Shown here piece after piece: positions 19,154 to 29,091 of a stretch of 30,209 nt of DNA. The notes under the pieces are model-generated. The model was not told where the DNA came from. It did not search any database and saw nothing but the letters and a program-made list of their open reading frames with translations. The stretch lies in the NCBI GenBank assembly GCA_022925895.1, contig JAKSYS010000723.1, forward strand, positions 1 to 30,209, given 5' to 3'. Numbering within the stretch: the stretch's first letter is position 1; each line of letters begins with the position of its first letter. The position numbers and the translations under genes are program-made. This stretch comes from Fragilaria crotonensis. Lineage: Eukaryota; Bacillariophyta; Fragilariophyceae; Fragilariales; Fragilariaceae.

Positions 19154-20926
19154 TTGTGAGAGATTATTTTAATTCCTAAAGTAACAGGTAAATTGGAACC
19201 TGCAGAGCTTCAGTAGCTTTGATATGAAGCAATCGGTCATTTTGGTAGCTTCGCTATTGATCTCAGTAGAAGTGTGAAGTGTGAGTAAACGAAGAGGTTC
19301 GTTCACTCGTTTGTAACCAATAAGAATGATCACCAAAGTGTGATAGTCATCGAATCCGATGAAGGGTGATTCGAGTGAGTGCCGGTTGAATAAATGCCAT
19401 TCATTCACATTTGAACTCCAAAGCGGTACGCAGTACGTGAAGCTGTCTTCTATCCGTAGGTTAGTAGCACAGTAGACAGTACAGTACCCCACAGTGCTTG
19501 GTCGCCATTCGCCATCGATGAATGGGTTCGAGCATGGGTGCAATGATCGAATCAGTACTTGACACGATCGGTCCTACGCACTGGGCTCGTCTATACCAGG
19601 AATAGATACACCGAGAATCGTGTTATTACAGTGGCAGAGCGGAACTTCTTCAATTCGGAAACACCGGCACCGGCTTCTTATGCAGCTCGCATTTGCGTAC
19701 GCAAAATCAGGATACGGAAGGTGTGTCAGCCTACTAGATGGTTGTCCTTTGGAACTAAATCTCCCCCTTGCTTGTCGTTAGATCTGTACCGTTCCGGTAG
19801 TACGATGCAACAACCCCAACGAGCTTGCTTCGGCGATATCACGTTAGAAATAGGTGTGTTCTCCGTTAGGCTTACATTCGTACCTACCGGGAGAAGATGT
19901 TTGCTATATGATGATGTGAAAGGAACGCATGCGCGGTGAAAGGCAAACATGTTCTTCAGGCCTACCAGTAGTATGTCACTTGTACATGCAGGGACAGACA
20001 TGTATCCCGGAGACAGAGTTGAAACAGAATCACGAGCTAGAGTCGTAAATTCGAGAGTGATGAGTGCGGAGCAGGGAGCAGGGAACAGTGAGCAGTGCAT
20101 GACATGGAGTGGAATCTGGACGTCCGCAGCTGGCCGTCCCCAGCTGATGTAATGTACCTACCGTAGTGGGGAGTTCCCAGTCTTGGTGTCTTGGACTGGG
20201 AACATTCGATTGTTCATCGTTTTGCCCTTTGTCAAAATTGCATGTGCGACATTGGTTGTATTATTTACTACTACAACTTTATCTTCACTCCTAACAATCA
20301 TGGATGCGACGTTTCGAAGGACTTTGTGCGCCCAACTGATATTGTCCTCAACTAAGTAGATTTATACTTCAGAAAACTCGGGACTCGGGACCCGTGGCTA
20401 TGCCAGCTTCCTCTTCCAGACGTCGCATTCCTACTAGTAGACTAATACTGAGGGAGTGTCATGTGACATGCTCCTGATCTCTACCTATATATCACTATCA
20501 TCTGTAGTCAGACATCTGTGCAAGCAAAGCATGCAAATACAACGAACTTCCGATAGATTCAACGCAATGGATTCCACGGCAACTCCAAGTGGTAAATCGA
20601 AGCTTCCAAAAAGACACTAGTAGTCCGACATTGTGGGCCCAGTTGATAAAAGAACCTTCACCGGGTGCGTGCGTATGAATACTCGTTCGTATGTACGCTG
20701 CTCTAATTCTTTGGGTAGATTCGTCAACATTCTGTGTCGAATCGGACCATTAAGATATCTAGTTCGAGGGATGACCTTGACAGGTTCGAATGACAGCTTA
20801 TGTAGAAACTGTACCATGCCCACCAAGACTAGTCCCACCTTCTCGAAACACATAAATTCTGAGAACTCCTTTCGCAAGCGACGATAAAACGTTTCAAGCA
20901 AGACCACGCACATCATCCTCATCATC

Positions 20927-21640
20927 ATGAGCCACTACTCCACACGATCTCCTCCTTCCAAGAAGGACTTTGCATTAAAGGAATCTTCCCTGGGAACTGG
21001 AACCTCTCACGAGGCGGAGGAGCAAGTCATACCATACTTACCTTCCCTCCCGCACAATCGAATCTTCAAAATGGTTAAGGAAACCCGTGGCCGTCTACAT
21101 GGCTCGCGTAGAGACCACTTTTCCCGACTCGATAGTGTTAAGTCTTTGACACCCATGATGGCCACATTGACACCCAAAAGTACGCCGGATCAAGAAGAGA
21201 TCGTGATTGATGCCTTACCGAATGCCCCTCGCTCATCATTGGAGCGATTTCTCGAGCTCTCAAATAAGTCTTCCATGTCATCACCGCGGAATCTTCGAGC
21301 ACAATCAGACTGCCAAAGAGCTCTACCTCGGTGACTACCTCGGGGAGTGCTGCCGACACCACGGCTGCACGTGAAAAATCCCGCTCAACACGAAAAGGAT
21401 AGTTCTGATACATACGTAAAGTTCACGCAGATACGATTCCAAGACGGAAAGGCAGATGTGGTCAACAAGAAGAGTCGGTGCGTGTTTTTTTCGTCCCCCG
21501 AAAACCTGAAGAAAGGCAAAACAAAGCAGCCTTCAAAAGCTGTTCTAAAGGCTGTGAAACCTAAAACAAACGATTTTGAATCACCGGTGGATGTGGGTGT
21601 GCATTTTATGCGACGTCCACTTATGAACTCTGCGGCCTAG
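20927..21640 (+). CDS. unknown small basic protein, probable 72-bp intron
   Basis: The frame opens at the ATG at 20927. A single TGA at 21332-21334 interrupts it, and the same frame continues to 21640. Removing 21331-21402 skips the stop and keeps the frame. The model then has exons 20927-21330 and 21403-21640 and gives 213 aa. I recognise no family. The protein is rich in Ser, Lys and Arg and lacks membrane segments. It has S-R-R-D-H-F-S-R-L-D in the first half and a compact C-terminal part (Y-V-K-F-T-Q-I-R-F-Q-D-G-K, C-V-F-F-S-S-P-E, K-K-G-K-T-K-Q). Alternatives are a stop-interrupted pseudogene or two short frames. Normal CpG-rich coding texture on both sides of the stop favours one gene. 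Confidence 0.5.
21331..21402 (+). other. putative 72-bp intron containing an in-frame stop
   Basis: The donor is GTGACT (weak) and the acceptor is GGATAG ending at 21402. A CTCAAC branch-type sequence lies at 21384-21389, about 15 nt upstream. The length is a multiple of three and the phase (2) matches on both sides. If retained, it would truncate the protein at residue 135. Confidence 0.45.
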
Positions 21641-24348
21641 AACGGTTCGAACGGGAAATACGCAGTTGTCATCGTTGGAAGAAAACTCAAATGGAATGTA
21701 GCTGCATAACAAGCTCGACGTGGGTGTACATTAATTGCCTCGAATGATTTGGTTTATATCGTCTGCAAGTGAATCAGACCTTGAGCGATGGAGTACAATG
21801 GAAGCATAGCGAAAGGATAAACAATGATGGTAATTCATAGAAATTGAATTTGTGTATGTTGCAGGGTACGGAGTTGCGCCTGTTTCTCGGCTATGCGTGC
21901 AGATGACAAAGATCACAGGTGACGTAATCATGACTTAACAGTTCTCGAGTGCACTCTATTCCATCTGCCGAAACAATATCGATTTAAATAAACAAAGATC
22001 GAGAAAGCATGTCACTTCATGAAAATGTCATCAGGTTTGAATTCCTCTTAATGAAATAGGCGGATGGCCTTTCACAAGTATGTTACCTCGCTCACTTCTG
22101 GTTATCCTATCATGGAAGTTAATGTGACCATTTGTTGTGGAACATGTTAGCTGTAAACAGAGCAAGTGCGAATCATTCACAAGGAGCAAACATAGCAACA
22201 CTGTGAGTTGCAACTGAGAATGTTACAGACAGATTTTGACCATGCGTCATGTACCCCCACAAAGTGACATGCAGATCAGCAAAATGCAGTAGCAGTACAC
22301 ATGTCAAATGATGACATTGAAAGCATAGGGTATGCATACACCAGAGTGTGGAACATTAGATTTTCAATCAAGATGGCAAGGGGCCTGAGTTGACTGTAGA
22401 GTGGATTGAGTATCGTTCTTGTGCACTTCAATTCTTCCGGTAGTGACCCTGATTTTTCAATTTACAATTGATAGAATGCTGATCAGATAAGTATCAGCAC
22501 TCAAAACATTTCCAACAGGTAGATTAGGATTCTTGAAGCTTTGCAGGGATGAATTCCTACTTTTCACCGTGGTTCCCATTTAGTCAAAAGTGCCTCATGT
22601 TGGATAAAAAGCAAAGGCTGTCGGGTTTGGACCATAAGCAATGAATACAGATTGGAGTATGGTTCTGTTGTCCCTCCTACTTATTGACGCCAATGGACGA
22701 GGATTACAAATCAATCAACCTTGAGGATGTCACAAAGGAGAAAAGTAATGAAAACTTATGCATCATTTGCGGCGCCTCACGCTAAAACTCATCACATGCA
22801 AATCTTTTCTTTTGATTAGTAGGTCTGCCTACGTTCTATTTTTGATTCGCCTTCATATGACTATGGCTAAACGGATGTTACTTTTTTCTTCATTTGAAGC
22901 ACCCTCTGCATCATGGGAACATTGCGTCTCTACTAGAGTTATTTACGCCTTCTTGGTCTTTCTGCTGTTGGTCTAACTCTCAACAGCAGTCCTGGCCTCA
23001 CTATCATTAATTTCTCAGATGGAGCAACATCAAAGAACAGGATTCAGGACTGTAGAACATGTGGTACAGATGAAATTCAAATACTAATAGGAATGTGGAA
23101 CAGTGCTGTACTCCTGATAGTACCTGCTGGGGATAGAGTTACTACTATTTTCTGATACTGTCAAATCTTTGTTACATTGCAAGACTACAGTGGAAATAGA
23201 AGAATGAAAATTCTCAGCATGGTGATCAATTGATTTATGCTTTTGTATAATGTAAAATGCAAAGGCATTTGCCAATTCCATTAGATATTGGATGCAAGCA
23301 TTCATCAGCATTAGAGAATTTCAGGCCAGCATTTTGCTGGAATGCATGATAAATGGGATTTTTCGCAGATTTGCATTGTCTTTCCAGCATAACATATCAA
23401 GAATTAGAAGCAGCAGGGCTTGAGTACAATACACAAATTCATTGTTTGCACTTCAACAGCCACCAGAGAGAATTTTGTTTTGCCAATTAAGTGGAGGAAT
23501 GCCAAGTGCAATACTCTTTCCCAGAAACCTGCATAGTTGTCAAAAACAAGAAATTCACTCTGGAGTTGCGCTGCATACCAGGAAATTGTGCACAATACTA
23601 TTGACATTTATGACGAGGGAGCACACCAGCCAATTGCCCTTGCAATTTGCTTCAGAATTGATGCAACAAGTACCCATAAACCAATCTATGTCTGCTATGA
23701 AGGCCGTTTGGTTATAATAACATTCGTCCAAGCAGATGATGGTGTTGAAGTCAATTGGTTTGAAATGACGTTGTGAGGAAAATAACCGTGGCAATGAGGT
23801 GCATATTTCATATCTTCGTGTTTACCAGATAGTTGTGAAAACAAGCAAGGCTGGTGATGAAGGTGGCTGCTACAATTGCGATAAACAAGTGACAAAGGCT
23901 GGTGATTAAGGTGGCTGCTATAATTGTGATAAAGTGACAAACTTGATGGTCTTATTGCAATTCTGAAACCATATTTCGTTAGTCATTAGGTGTAAAAAAT
24001 GAAAGCGTAAACCGTGTGATCGTAAATTCGACCCTTCCTAATAAAATGAGGACCTCCATTTCCTAGTAGATCTTCCTTAAGGTTACGGGTTCCAAATTGC
24101 GACTTGTCGTCATGTCTCCACCAGTGCACAATACGGTAGCACTGTAACTCTGGACAAAGTGGCGAATTGCGAGATTGCGAGTTGCCGGGTATTCTAGTCG
24201 CGGAATCGTGGTCAATACTTAGTCGCCAATGCGCACTTTATCGTTGTTGTCATTTGTAATTTGAGTTCGGTTCTCTTTGTCGTATACGAGCATCAAGCAC
24301 GATCACCGTCCGAAGCATCGTTGTCGATCTGCGGAAGATATAGAGCAA
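21641..24348. other. gene-free, strongly CpG-depleted region
   Basis: No intact gene is visible. From about 22000 to 23760, CpG is nearly absent; I count three CpG in 22981-23700. All frames are broken by stops. The short frames at 23442-23776 have protein-like stretches (for example K-P-I-Y-V-C-Y-E-G-R-L-V-I-I-T-F-V) but no family I can name. The texture matches the transposase fossil near 27700, so decayed mobile DNA is likely. A tandem duplication at 23847-23938 is listed separately. From about 24000 normal CpG content returns, with ATTGCGA words at about 24097 and 24165-24178 ahead of the next gene. Confidence 0.6.
23847..23938 (+). repeat. tandem duplication, unit about 45 bp
   Basis: Copy 1 is 23847-23893 and copy 2 is 23895-23938. 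Both read AAGGCTGGTGAT, then AAGGTGGCTGCTA, then AATTG-GATAA and AGTGAC. Differences include TAC to TAT and GCG to GTG transitions and one 3-bp gap. In one frame the unit reads G-G-C-Y-N-C-D-K, which superficially resembles a zinc knuckle, but there is no gene around it. Confidence 0.85.
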
Positions 24349-26577
24349 ATGATGTTTGGTTTCCGCAGGGCTCGCAAGTCCTCCCCTGACCCAGATCGTC
24401 GCCACGAAGATTGCGACTCTGTTACGCAGCAATCAACTCCTCAAAGCAGGCGTCGGACAAAGCTCATGCCATCAATAGCCACGTCTCCCACAGTTCGAAA
24501 AAAAGTCGTGTCACTGCCGCTCTATCAAGCACCGGGATCTTCGACTTGCAACAGTTTTTTACTAGGGGGGCACTATTACCCTGGGAAGGACAAAAAGGCA
24601 AAGCACCTACGACAGCGAACATGGTGGTATCGCATCTTCTGCTCATCGACGTGGAGAACAATCCTTTCCTTGGTTTTTGTTTCCTACCTTTTACTATGGC
24701 AAGTCTTGGTGCCAACTGTAGATGTTGTGCTGTTCTACGGGAAGATGCTCGCAGGCCAGCGAACTGCAACTGCTGGCATGAGACTTGTTTCCATAGGTGA
24801 TCAAAAAGTTGTGATGGATAGGGTAAAACGAATGAAGGACACTCTTCGAGGCAGCTCAAGACTGAAGCTCTTGGAAAAGATCGCACCAGAATTCTACCAT
24901 CGAAATGATGAGAAGGAGAAGGAATCGCAGGCAGAGAATGTAGGGGATGGTGGGAAGCCGACAACAGTGGACTCAAGCAAGCACGATCTGGAACGACACC
25001 TAGATGATGCCGCAAATCGGAAACCAGTGATGGATACTATTCAAACCGAGAGAGGCAGCGTCGAGAGAATGCATAAGAAAGCTGGCACTGGTAATCACCG
25101 ACAACAACACAAAGCCAAAAAGCAAAAGAAAACCGATCGAACATCGGACGTTGCCAAGAAAAGGTATGATGGTGAGCACCACATACGCTCGAAGACAGGA
25201 AATGATGCTAATCGTAAGCCCGAGATAACAGGAGAAATATTTCAGAAGAAAAGTAATGACTTGCACGATGCAAAGAATCACGACACCCAGTCCATCCATG
25301 AAGTCAACCAGCCACATCCCGGTGGATTGGACCACAATAATACATCAGCCTCGATGGTGGAGGAAACAAAACACAGTACTGAAAAAGAAGGAAAGCCAAC
25401 TACAAAACACGCAGGCGTCTATGCCAGCCTTCAAAATAATTCCCAACTCTTTCCGTCACACGACTTGAAAGGAGTAGGAGGCTCGATGGGCAGAACACTG
25501 CTGAATGTGCATGAGTTTTTGAACATGTCACAATGTCCAGGGTCTTTGGAAACGATAAGCACAACGTTATTGATTCAGTGCAGCCTTGACCGACTGTGGA
25601 TCCTTCAGGAAGAAACGTGTCGTCGCTGGAGAGACCCCATCGTAGTCGTCGTGTACTTGAAATCACGAGAGTATTCTTTTGATGAGTTGAACGCCTCTTG
25701 CCCGCAATTAACTGTTGTGCCATTCGTGGCAGCAAATAGCGAACAAGAGTGGCACTACCCTGTCAATCATTTGCGAAACCTTGGTTTGGATGTTGTGCAG
25801 ACAAGTCATGTGCTTGTCATCGACGCTGACTTTGTCCCGTCGGAAGATTTGCATCAAACTATTCGTGACGTTCTTGAGAATCGACGACGTCAGCGAAACG
25901 TTGCGGAATCGCAGATAGCGCCCGAAAATCGCGACGCAATTGTCATACCGGCTTTCGAGCGCGTTGAAGATTGTTCGAAGAACGATTGCAATACGTTCCT
26001 CCGAAGTAACAGCTCTTTTCTTCCCCATAACATGGATGAGCTTCAAGATTGCGTAAAATCGCGAAGTTGTGCCGTCTTTCAGTCAATGAACAACTGGGAA
26101 GGCCACTACTCGACACAGTCTCATGTCTGGCTCCGGGGTGATTTTTATGAAGGAAATGTTACGCTTGTTGATCATTCCCTCTCCAAAATTATCAGACGAG
26201 TACCTTGCTTTGATTCTCTGCGCTACGAACCCTATGTGGTAATCCGGTGGTGTCCCTCCACTGCCGATCAAAAGCCGGTCGCGCCCTACTATGATGAAAG
26301 ATTCTATGGATACGGCAAAAACAAGATCCAGCTCATTTCACATCTTCGCTTCTTGGGATACCAGTTTTCGATCCTTCCGGGTGGTTTCATTGTTCACAAT
26401 CCTCATCAAGAGTCCGATGCTAAACATGTGTGGAACGATGTTCAAGAATTCAAGTTGCACGAAATCATGGATGCCTTGTATCCCAAGTTTTTGCGTGAAC
26501 TGTATTCTATGTACCACAACGTGACAGATCCTCAGAATATTGTACAAAAATGCAGGCCCGACGAGAAGAAGAAATAA
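24349..26577 (+). CDS. GT49-family glycosyltransferase (LARGE/B4GAT1-like), Golgi type II
   Basis: The gene encodes 742 aa from the ATG at 24349; the frame is open upstream to 24277 without an ATG. A short basic cytosolic tail precedes one membrane segment at about residues 102-130 (T-I-L-S-L-V-F-V-S-Y-L-L-L-W), as in Golgi type II enzymes. A long charged stem (about 135-380, K/E/D/H-rich) follows, then the catalytic domain. The domain shows P-V-N-H-L-R-N-L-G, V-L-V-I-D-A-D-F-V-P-S with the metal-binding DxD at residues 492-494, and Y-D-E-R-F-Y-G-Y-G-K-N-K (D649 onward). G-F-I-V-H-N-P-H follows near the end. These are hallmarks of the GT49 domain that adds glucuronic acid in LARGE and B4GAT1. 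Donor and acceptor in this organism are unknown; a role in glycoprotein or cell-wall polysaccharide synthesis is an inference. Confidence 0.88.
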   Translation: MMFGFRRARKSSPDPDRRHEDCDSVTQQSTPQSRRRTKLMPSIATSPTVRKKVVSLPLYQAPGSSTCNSFLLGGHYYPGKDKKAKHLRQRTWWYRIFCSSTWRTILSLVFVSYLLLWQVLVPTVDVVLFYGKMLAGQRTATAGMRLVSIGDQKVVMDRVKRMKDTLRGSSRLKLLEKIAPEFYHRNDEKEKESQAENVGDGGKPTTVDSSKHDLERHLDDAANRKPVMDTIQTERGSVERMHKKAGTGNHRQQHKAKKQKKTDRTSDVAKKRYDGEHHIRSKTGNDANRKPEITGEIFQKKSNDLHDAKNHDTQSIHEVNQPHPGGLDHNNTSASMVEETKHSTEKEGKPTTKHAGVYASLQNNSQLFPSHDLKGVGGSMGRTLLNVHEFLNMSQCPGSLETISTTLLIQCSLDRLWILQEETCRRWRDPIVVVVYLKSREYSFDELNASCPQLTVVPFVAANSEQEWHYPVNHLRNLGLDVVQTSHVLVIDADFVPSEDLHQTIRDVLENRRRQRNVAESQIAPENRDAIVIPAFERVEDCSKNDCNTFLRSNSSFLPHNMDELQDCVKSRSCAVFQSMNNWEGHYSTQSHVWLRGDFYEGNVTLVDHSLSKIIRRVPCFDSLRYEPYVVIRWCPSTADQKPVAPYYDERFYGYGKNKIQLISHLRFLGYQFSILPGGFIVHNPHQESDAKHVWNDVQEFKLHEIMDALYPKFLRELYSMYHNVTDPQNIVQKCRPDEKKK

Positions 26578-26672
26578 TTAGACGGATTCGCGCCTTGGAA
26601 TACGCCAATGGAAGGAGCGTTGGAATGCGTCGTGCCCTGCCACAAGGTGGCGGGTGTTGTGCTAATATTTCA

Positions 26673-27197
26673 TTATTGCTCGTCGCTGTTTCTTAAGTAA
26701 GGAATCACTTTGCAGCGCGCTTCAAACGCTGCAACTTGCCGACCGGCAACTTCCTCTAATACTCTATCGAGAGCGGCAACAATGATGGGATCACTTACTG
26801 TCATTTCCATCCAAAAGTCCACCTTAGTCTCGTCGCGCACACTGTGTCCACCTGAATGCCGTTGGAGAGACCATCGACTCGACAGACTATCAAAGAGCTT
26901 AGATTGAATGCTCTTAGTTTCGACAACCAATTCGTCGCCTTCAATGAAATGAACGCGTGAAACGAACTTTTCCGTAAGGAGAGGAGGCAATCCCACCGTC
27001 AAAGTGGCGTCAAAATAGGGACCTTGGCGTCGCAAAACTTGAGAGTGACTGCAGAGGGGAAGGAACTCCGAGTATCGATCGACATCTTTGATGATTTGGA
27101 ACAAATGGCGAGGAGTTACTTCTATGATTCTGCGCTCGGTGTGGCGCTTTGTTACGGGATGCAGCAATAGAGACTTGAAGAGGCCACCGGTCGTCAT
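26673..27197 (-). CDS. COQ10: COQ10-like coenzyme Q-binding START-domain protein
   Basis: The protein has 174 aa from the ATG at 27197; the frame opens at a GTG slightly upstream, just after a stop. COQ10 proteins bind ubiquinone through a START/polyketide-cyclase fold and are needed for normal CoQ function and synthesis in mitochondria. The first 23 residues have spaced Lys, Arg and His, few acids and a hydrophobic patch (L-F-K-S-L-L-L), consistent with a mitochondrial presequence. The family signature V-D-R-Y-S-E-F-L-P-L-C-S-H-S at residues 39-52 is clear. It is followed by D-A-T-L-T-V-G, a W-S-L region and the C-terminal helix with F-E-A-R-C. The length is typical. The gene converges on the GT49 gene with 95 bp between stops. 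Confidence 0.93.
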   Translation of the reverse strand: MTTGGLFKSLLLHPVTKRHTERRIIEVTPRHLFQIIKDVDRYSEFLPLCSHSQVLRRQGPYFDATLTVGLPPLLTEKFVSRVHFIEGDELVVETKSIQSKLFDSLSSRWSLQRHSGGHSVRDETKVDFWMEMTVSDPIIVAALDRVLEEVAGRQVAAFEARCKVIPYLRNSDEQ

Positions 27198-27359
27198 GGC
27201 AAAAATTAAAAATTGGGAGGAACTGGAACACACACATCATTCATTTTCATTTATGGTGTGCATGCGCCATTTAGAGCTTGTGATTGTCTTCTTCGATTCT
27301 ACACACCAGCCTCCACAGCCAGTCCATTAGTGGAAAGAATGTACAAGTACTCGTACCTC

Positions 27360-27373
27360 ACGTCATCACGTCA
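27360..27373 (-). promoter_or_regulatory. paired TGACGT motifs upstream of COQ10
   Basis: Read on the minus strand, two TGACGT hexamers (27360-27365 and 27368-27373) lie about 165 bp upstream of the COQ10 ATG, spaced 8 bp apart, with a further GTGATGACG-type context. TGACGT is the core bound by bZIP factors and matches the CO2/cAMP-responsive element described in diatom carbonic anhydrase promoters. Function here is inferred. Confidence 0.4.
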
Positions 27374-27469
27374 TCACGTATGCATACCGTAAAAGGCGTT
27401 AGTTTAGCACCAGGAATTGTACATGATTCACGATTCACACGAAACGCAAGGAACGGCAGTTTTGGTCTC

Positions 27470-28442
27470 TATGCTGGCGATGGTAAAAGCAGCCCAACAT
27501 TCTCCAGAGTTTGCTTTGAAATCAAGATTGGCTAAGTATTGCTCTGCCCGAAGATTGTCTGCGGCCAAGGTCTTGTCCTTTGCTTTGGAACTACTAATTA
27601 ATATTAAAGCTTTCCCACAGAGACTGCAGCAGAGGCGTTGGATTTCATGATTAATGCAGCACACCAAAAAGTCAAGGATCAGCCCAGATGACACCCTGTT
27701 TTCATCTTGAATATGGATCAAACATCACCAATCTGGTGGTGGTTCACCAACAATGCATGAAAAATGTTAGATAGTAGAGTTGGGTTGTGCACTTTACACG
27801 TGAGAAAGTCAACAAATGAAACAAAAAGCAACATGTTTGCAATTACCGCCACAGCTACAGGCAAGCTACTGAAGGCTTTGTTTCTTTTCAAGGGTGCTGC
27901 CCGCAATGGTTGTATTGTTCAGGGTGAGTTCCCAGTGTTTTCCAAACGACATGCATTACTCATACCAGAAAAATGTCTGGATTGTTGAGGAGGTCATGGC
28001 TGCTTACATGGTGGGTGGAGCAAATTCTTGGCACATATGTGTCAAGAACTGCACCAGATGGCATGATGCCGATTCTGTATTTGGACTCCTACCTCTGTCA
28101 GCCACATGATGGCTTCAGTCAAAATCAAAATTCAGGACTTACTAGGTGTAGAGGTCGAGAACATACGACAAGGTGCACTGGCCTCTATCACCTGTTGATG
28201 TTGGCATCAATAGACTGTTAAAGAACCCTATTCAAAAACAATGGGAGGCATGGACGATTGAAGAAGGGCTGGCAAGTGGCACAACTTTGCCACCTTTGAG
28301 AGAAGATATTAGCATCATCATGTCAAATGCTGGGCCAAAATGTTTTGGTAACGAGACCAGAACGACTCTGCCTGAAGTTTGGAGCAAGGCACATAAGTTG
28401 AGAGTGAAAAATGGATTCTTGTATACAGCAGCTGCAATGTAA
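27470..28442 (+). pseudogene. degenerate pogo/Jerky-type (DDE_1) transposase
   Basis: Fragments of one transposase appear in order in different frames. They are A-E-A-L-D-F-M-I-N-A-A-H followed by an in-frame TGA at 27689-27691; I-L-N-M-D-Q-T at 27704-27724, which includes the first catalytic Asp (27716); I-T-A-T-A-T-G-K-L-L-K-A-L-F-L-F-K-G at about 27840-27893; and L-Y-L-D-S-Y-L-C-Q-P-H with the second Asp (28084). The last is P-V-D-V-G-I-N-R at 28191-28214 with the third Asp (28197), followed by Q-W-E-A-W. These are the core blocks of pogo-like transposases. Stops and frameshifts separate the blocks, and the N-terminal DNA-binding domain is not recognisable, so it cannot encode a functional enzyme. 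The limits are approximate. CpG is depleted across it. Confidence 0.85.
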
Positions 28443-28780
28443 GTGACCATGAGTTCTCAGGAATCAGTATTAGTACTTTCTCCTGTGCCAAATACATTCA
28501 ACGACCAAAGGGACTGGGAACAGGGACTGTCTTTCATTGAATACAAAATGGCAAATTTGAAGCTTTCAATAGTTGAATTGTTGGACTTCCATATCAAAAA
28601 TCTAAGTTTCGCAACATAAAGTGCTGCCAAGCTGCACCTGTCACAACTGAAGATAAGAACTTATTCATGCTGTGAGGTATTTCATAGAAAGGTCACAATG
28701 ATCATGCTCAACCACAACATCCATCACAGCAGACATGTACAAGTAGAGAGAAACAAATAATAAAGGTTATCAACATACTA

Positions 28781-29091
28781 CTACCGTATTTCTTGATATT
28801 TTGTACCCCCCCCCCCAAATGTACATCAAAAACGTACGAAGGGCACAGATCATCGAGGAAAACTAACAATGCTCAAACAATTGTTGATCATTGCCGTTAT
28901 AGCTTCACAGAAACATAACTTTCAGCACGTAGAATTCAAATGACCTGACGTTTCAGTGAAATGCCAGAATTTGCTCATCAGAAGGATTGAAAAAGACTTA
29001 CATTTTTAATCGAATGGATCAAAAATGTACATGGATTTTTGGCCCTGGGTACATGAATGCAAGGGGTACAAAATACCGAGAAATACGGTAG
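28781..29091. mobile_element. 311-bp MITE-like element with 29-bp terminal inverted repeats
   Basis: The left end, 28781-28809, begins CTACCGTATTTCTTGATA and runs into TTTGTACCCC. The right end, 29063-29091, is its inverted copy, ending GAAATACGGTAG. I count 27 of 29 positions matching; both differences are transitions. The inside is non-coding and contains an 11-C run at 28806-28816. The flanking dinucleotides (TA on the left, AA on the right) do not form a clear target-site duplication. It lies 340 bp after the pogo-type fossil, whose family usually duplicates TA, but a shared origin is only a guess. Confidence 0.85.

Larger units (their letters stand above)
18629..20926. other. long gene-poor region
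   Basis: About 2.3 kb hold no convincing gene. A diverged tandem duplication and a short possible ORF are listed separately. A frame at 19559-19939 begins at TTG and has no domain. A 103-aa minus-strand frame (20617-20928) overlaps the start of the next gene; I do not support it. A GGAGCAGGGAGCAGGGAACAG micro-repeat lies at about 20069-20088. Confidence 0.5.

Noticed and set aside
19559-19939. 126-codon plus-strand ORF
   Set aside because: It begins at TTG, has no domain and lies in a gene-poor region with no coding texture.
20781-20795. GGTTCGAAT resembling a tRNA T-arm
   Set aside because: No matching acceptor, D-arm or anticodon arm could be found around it; other GTTCGA words fail in the same way.
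20617-20928. 103-aa minus-strand ORF with a faint resemblance to the bc1-complex subunit UQCRB/QCR7 (N-L-P-K-E-L)
   Set aside because: Similarity is limited to a few residues, the C-terminal part does not fit, and it overlaps the start of the gene at 20927.
23847-23938. C-Y-N-C-D-K translation suggesting a retroelement zinc knuckle
   Set aside because: The H and C ligands of a CCHC knuckle are missing and the motif is just the translated tandem repeat.
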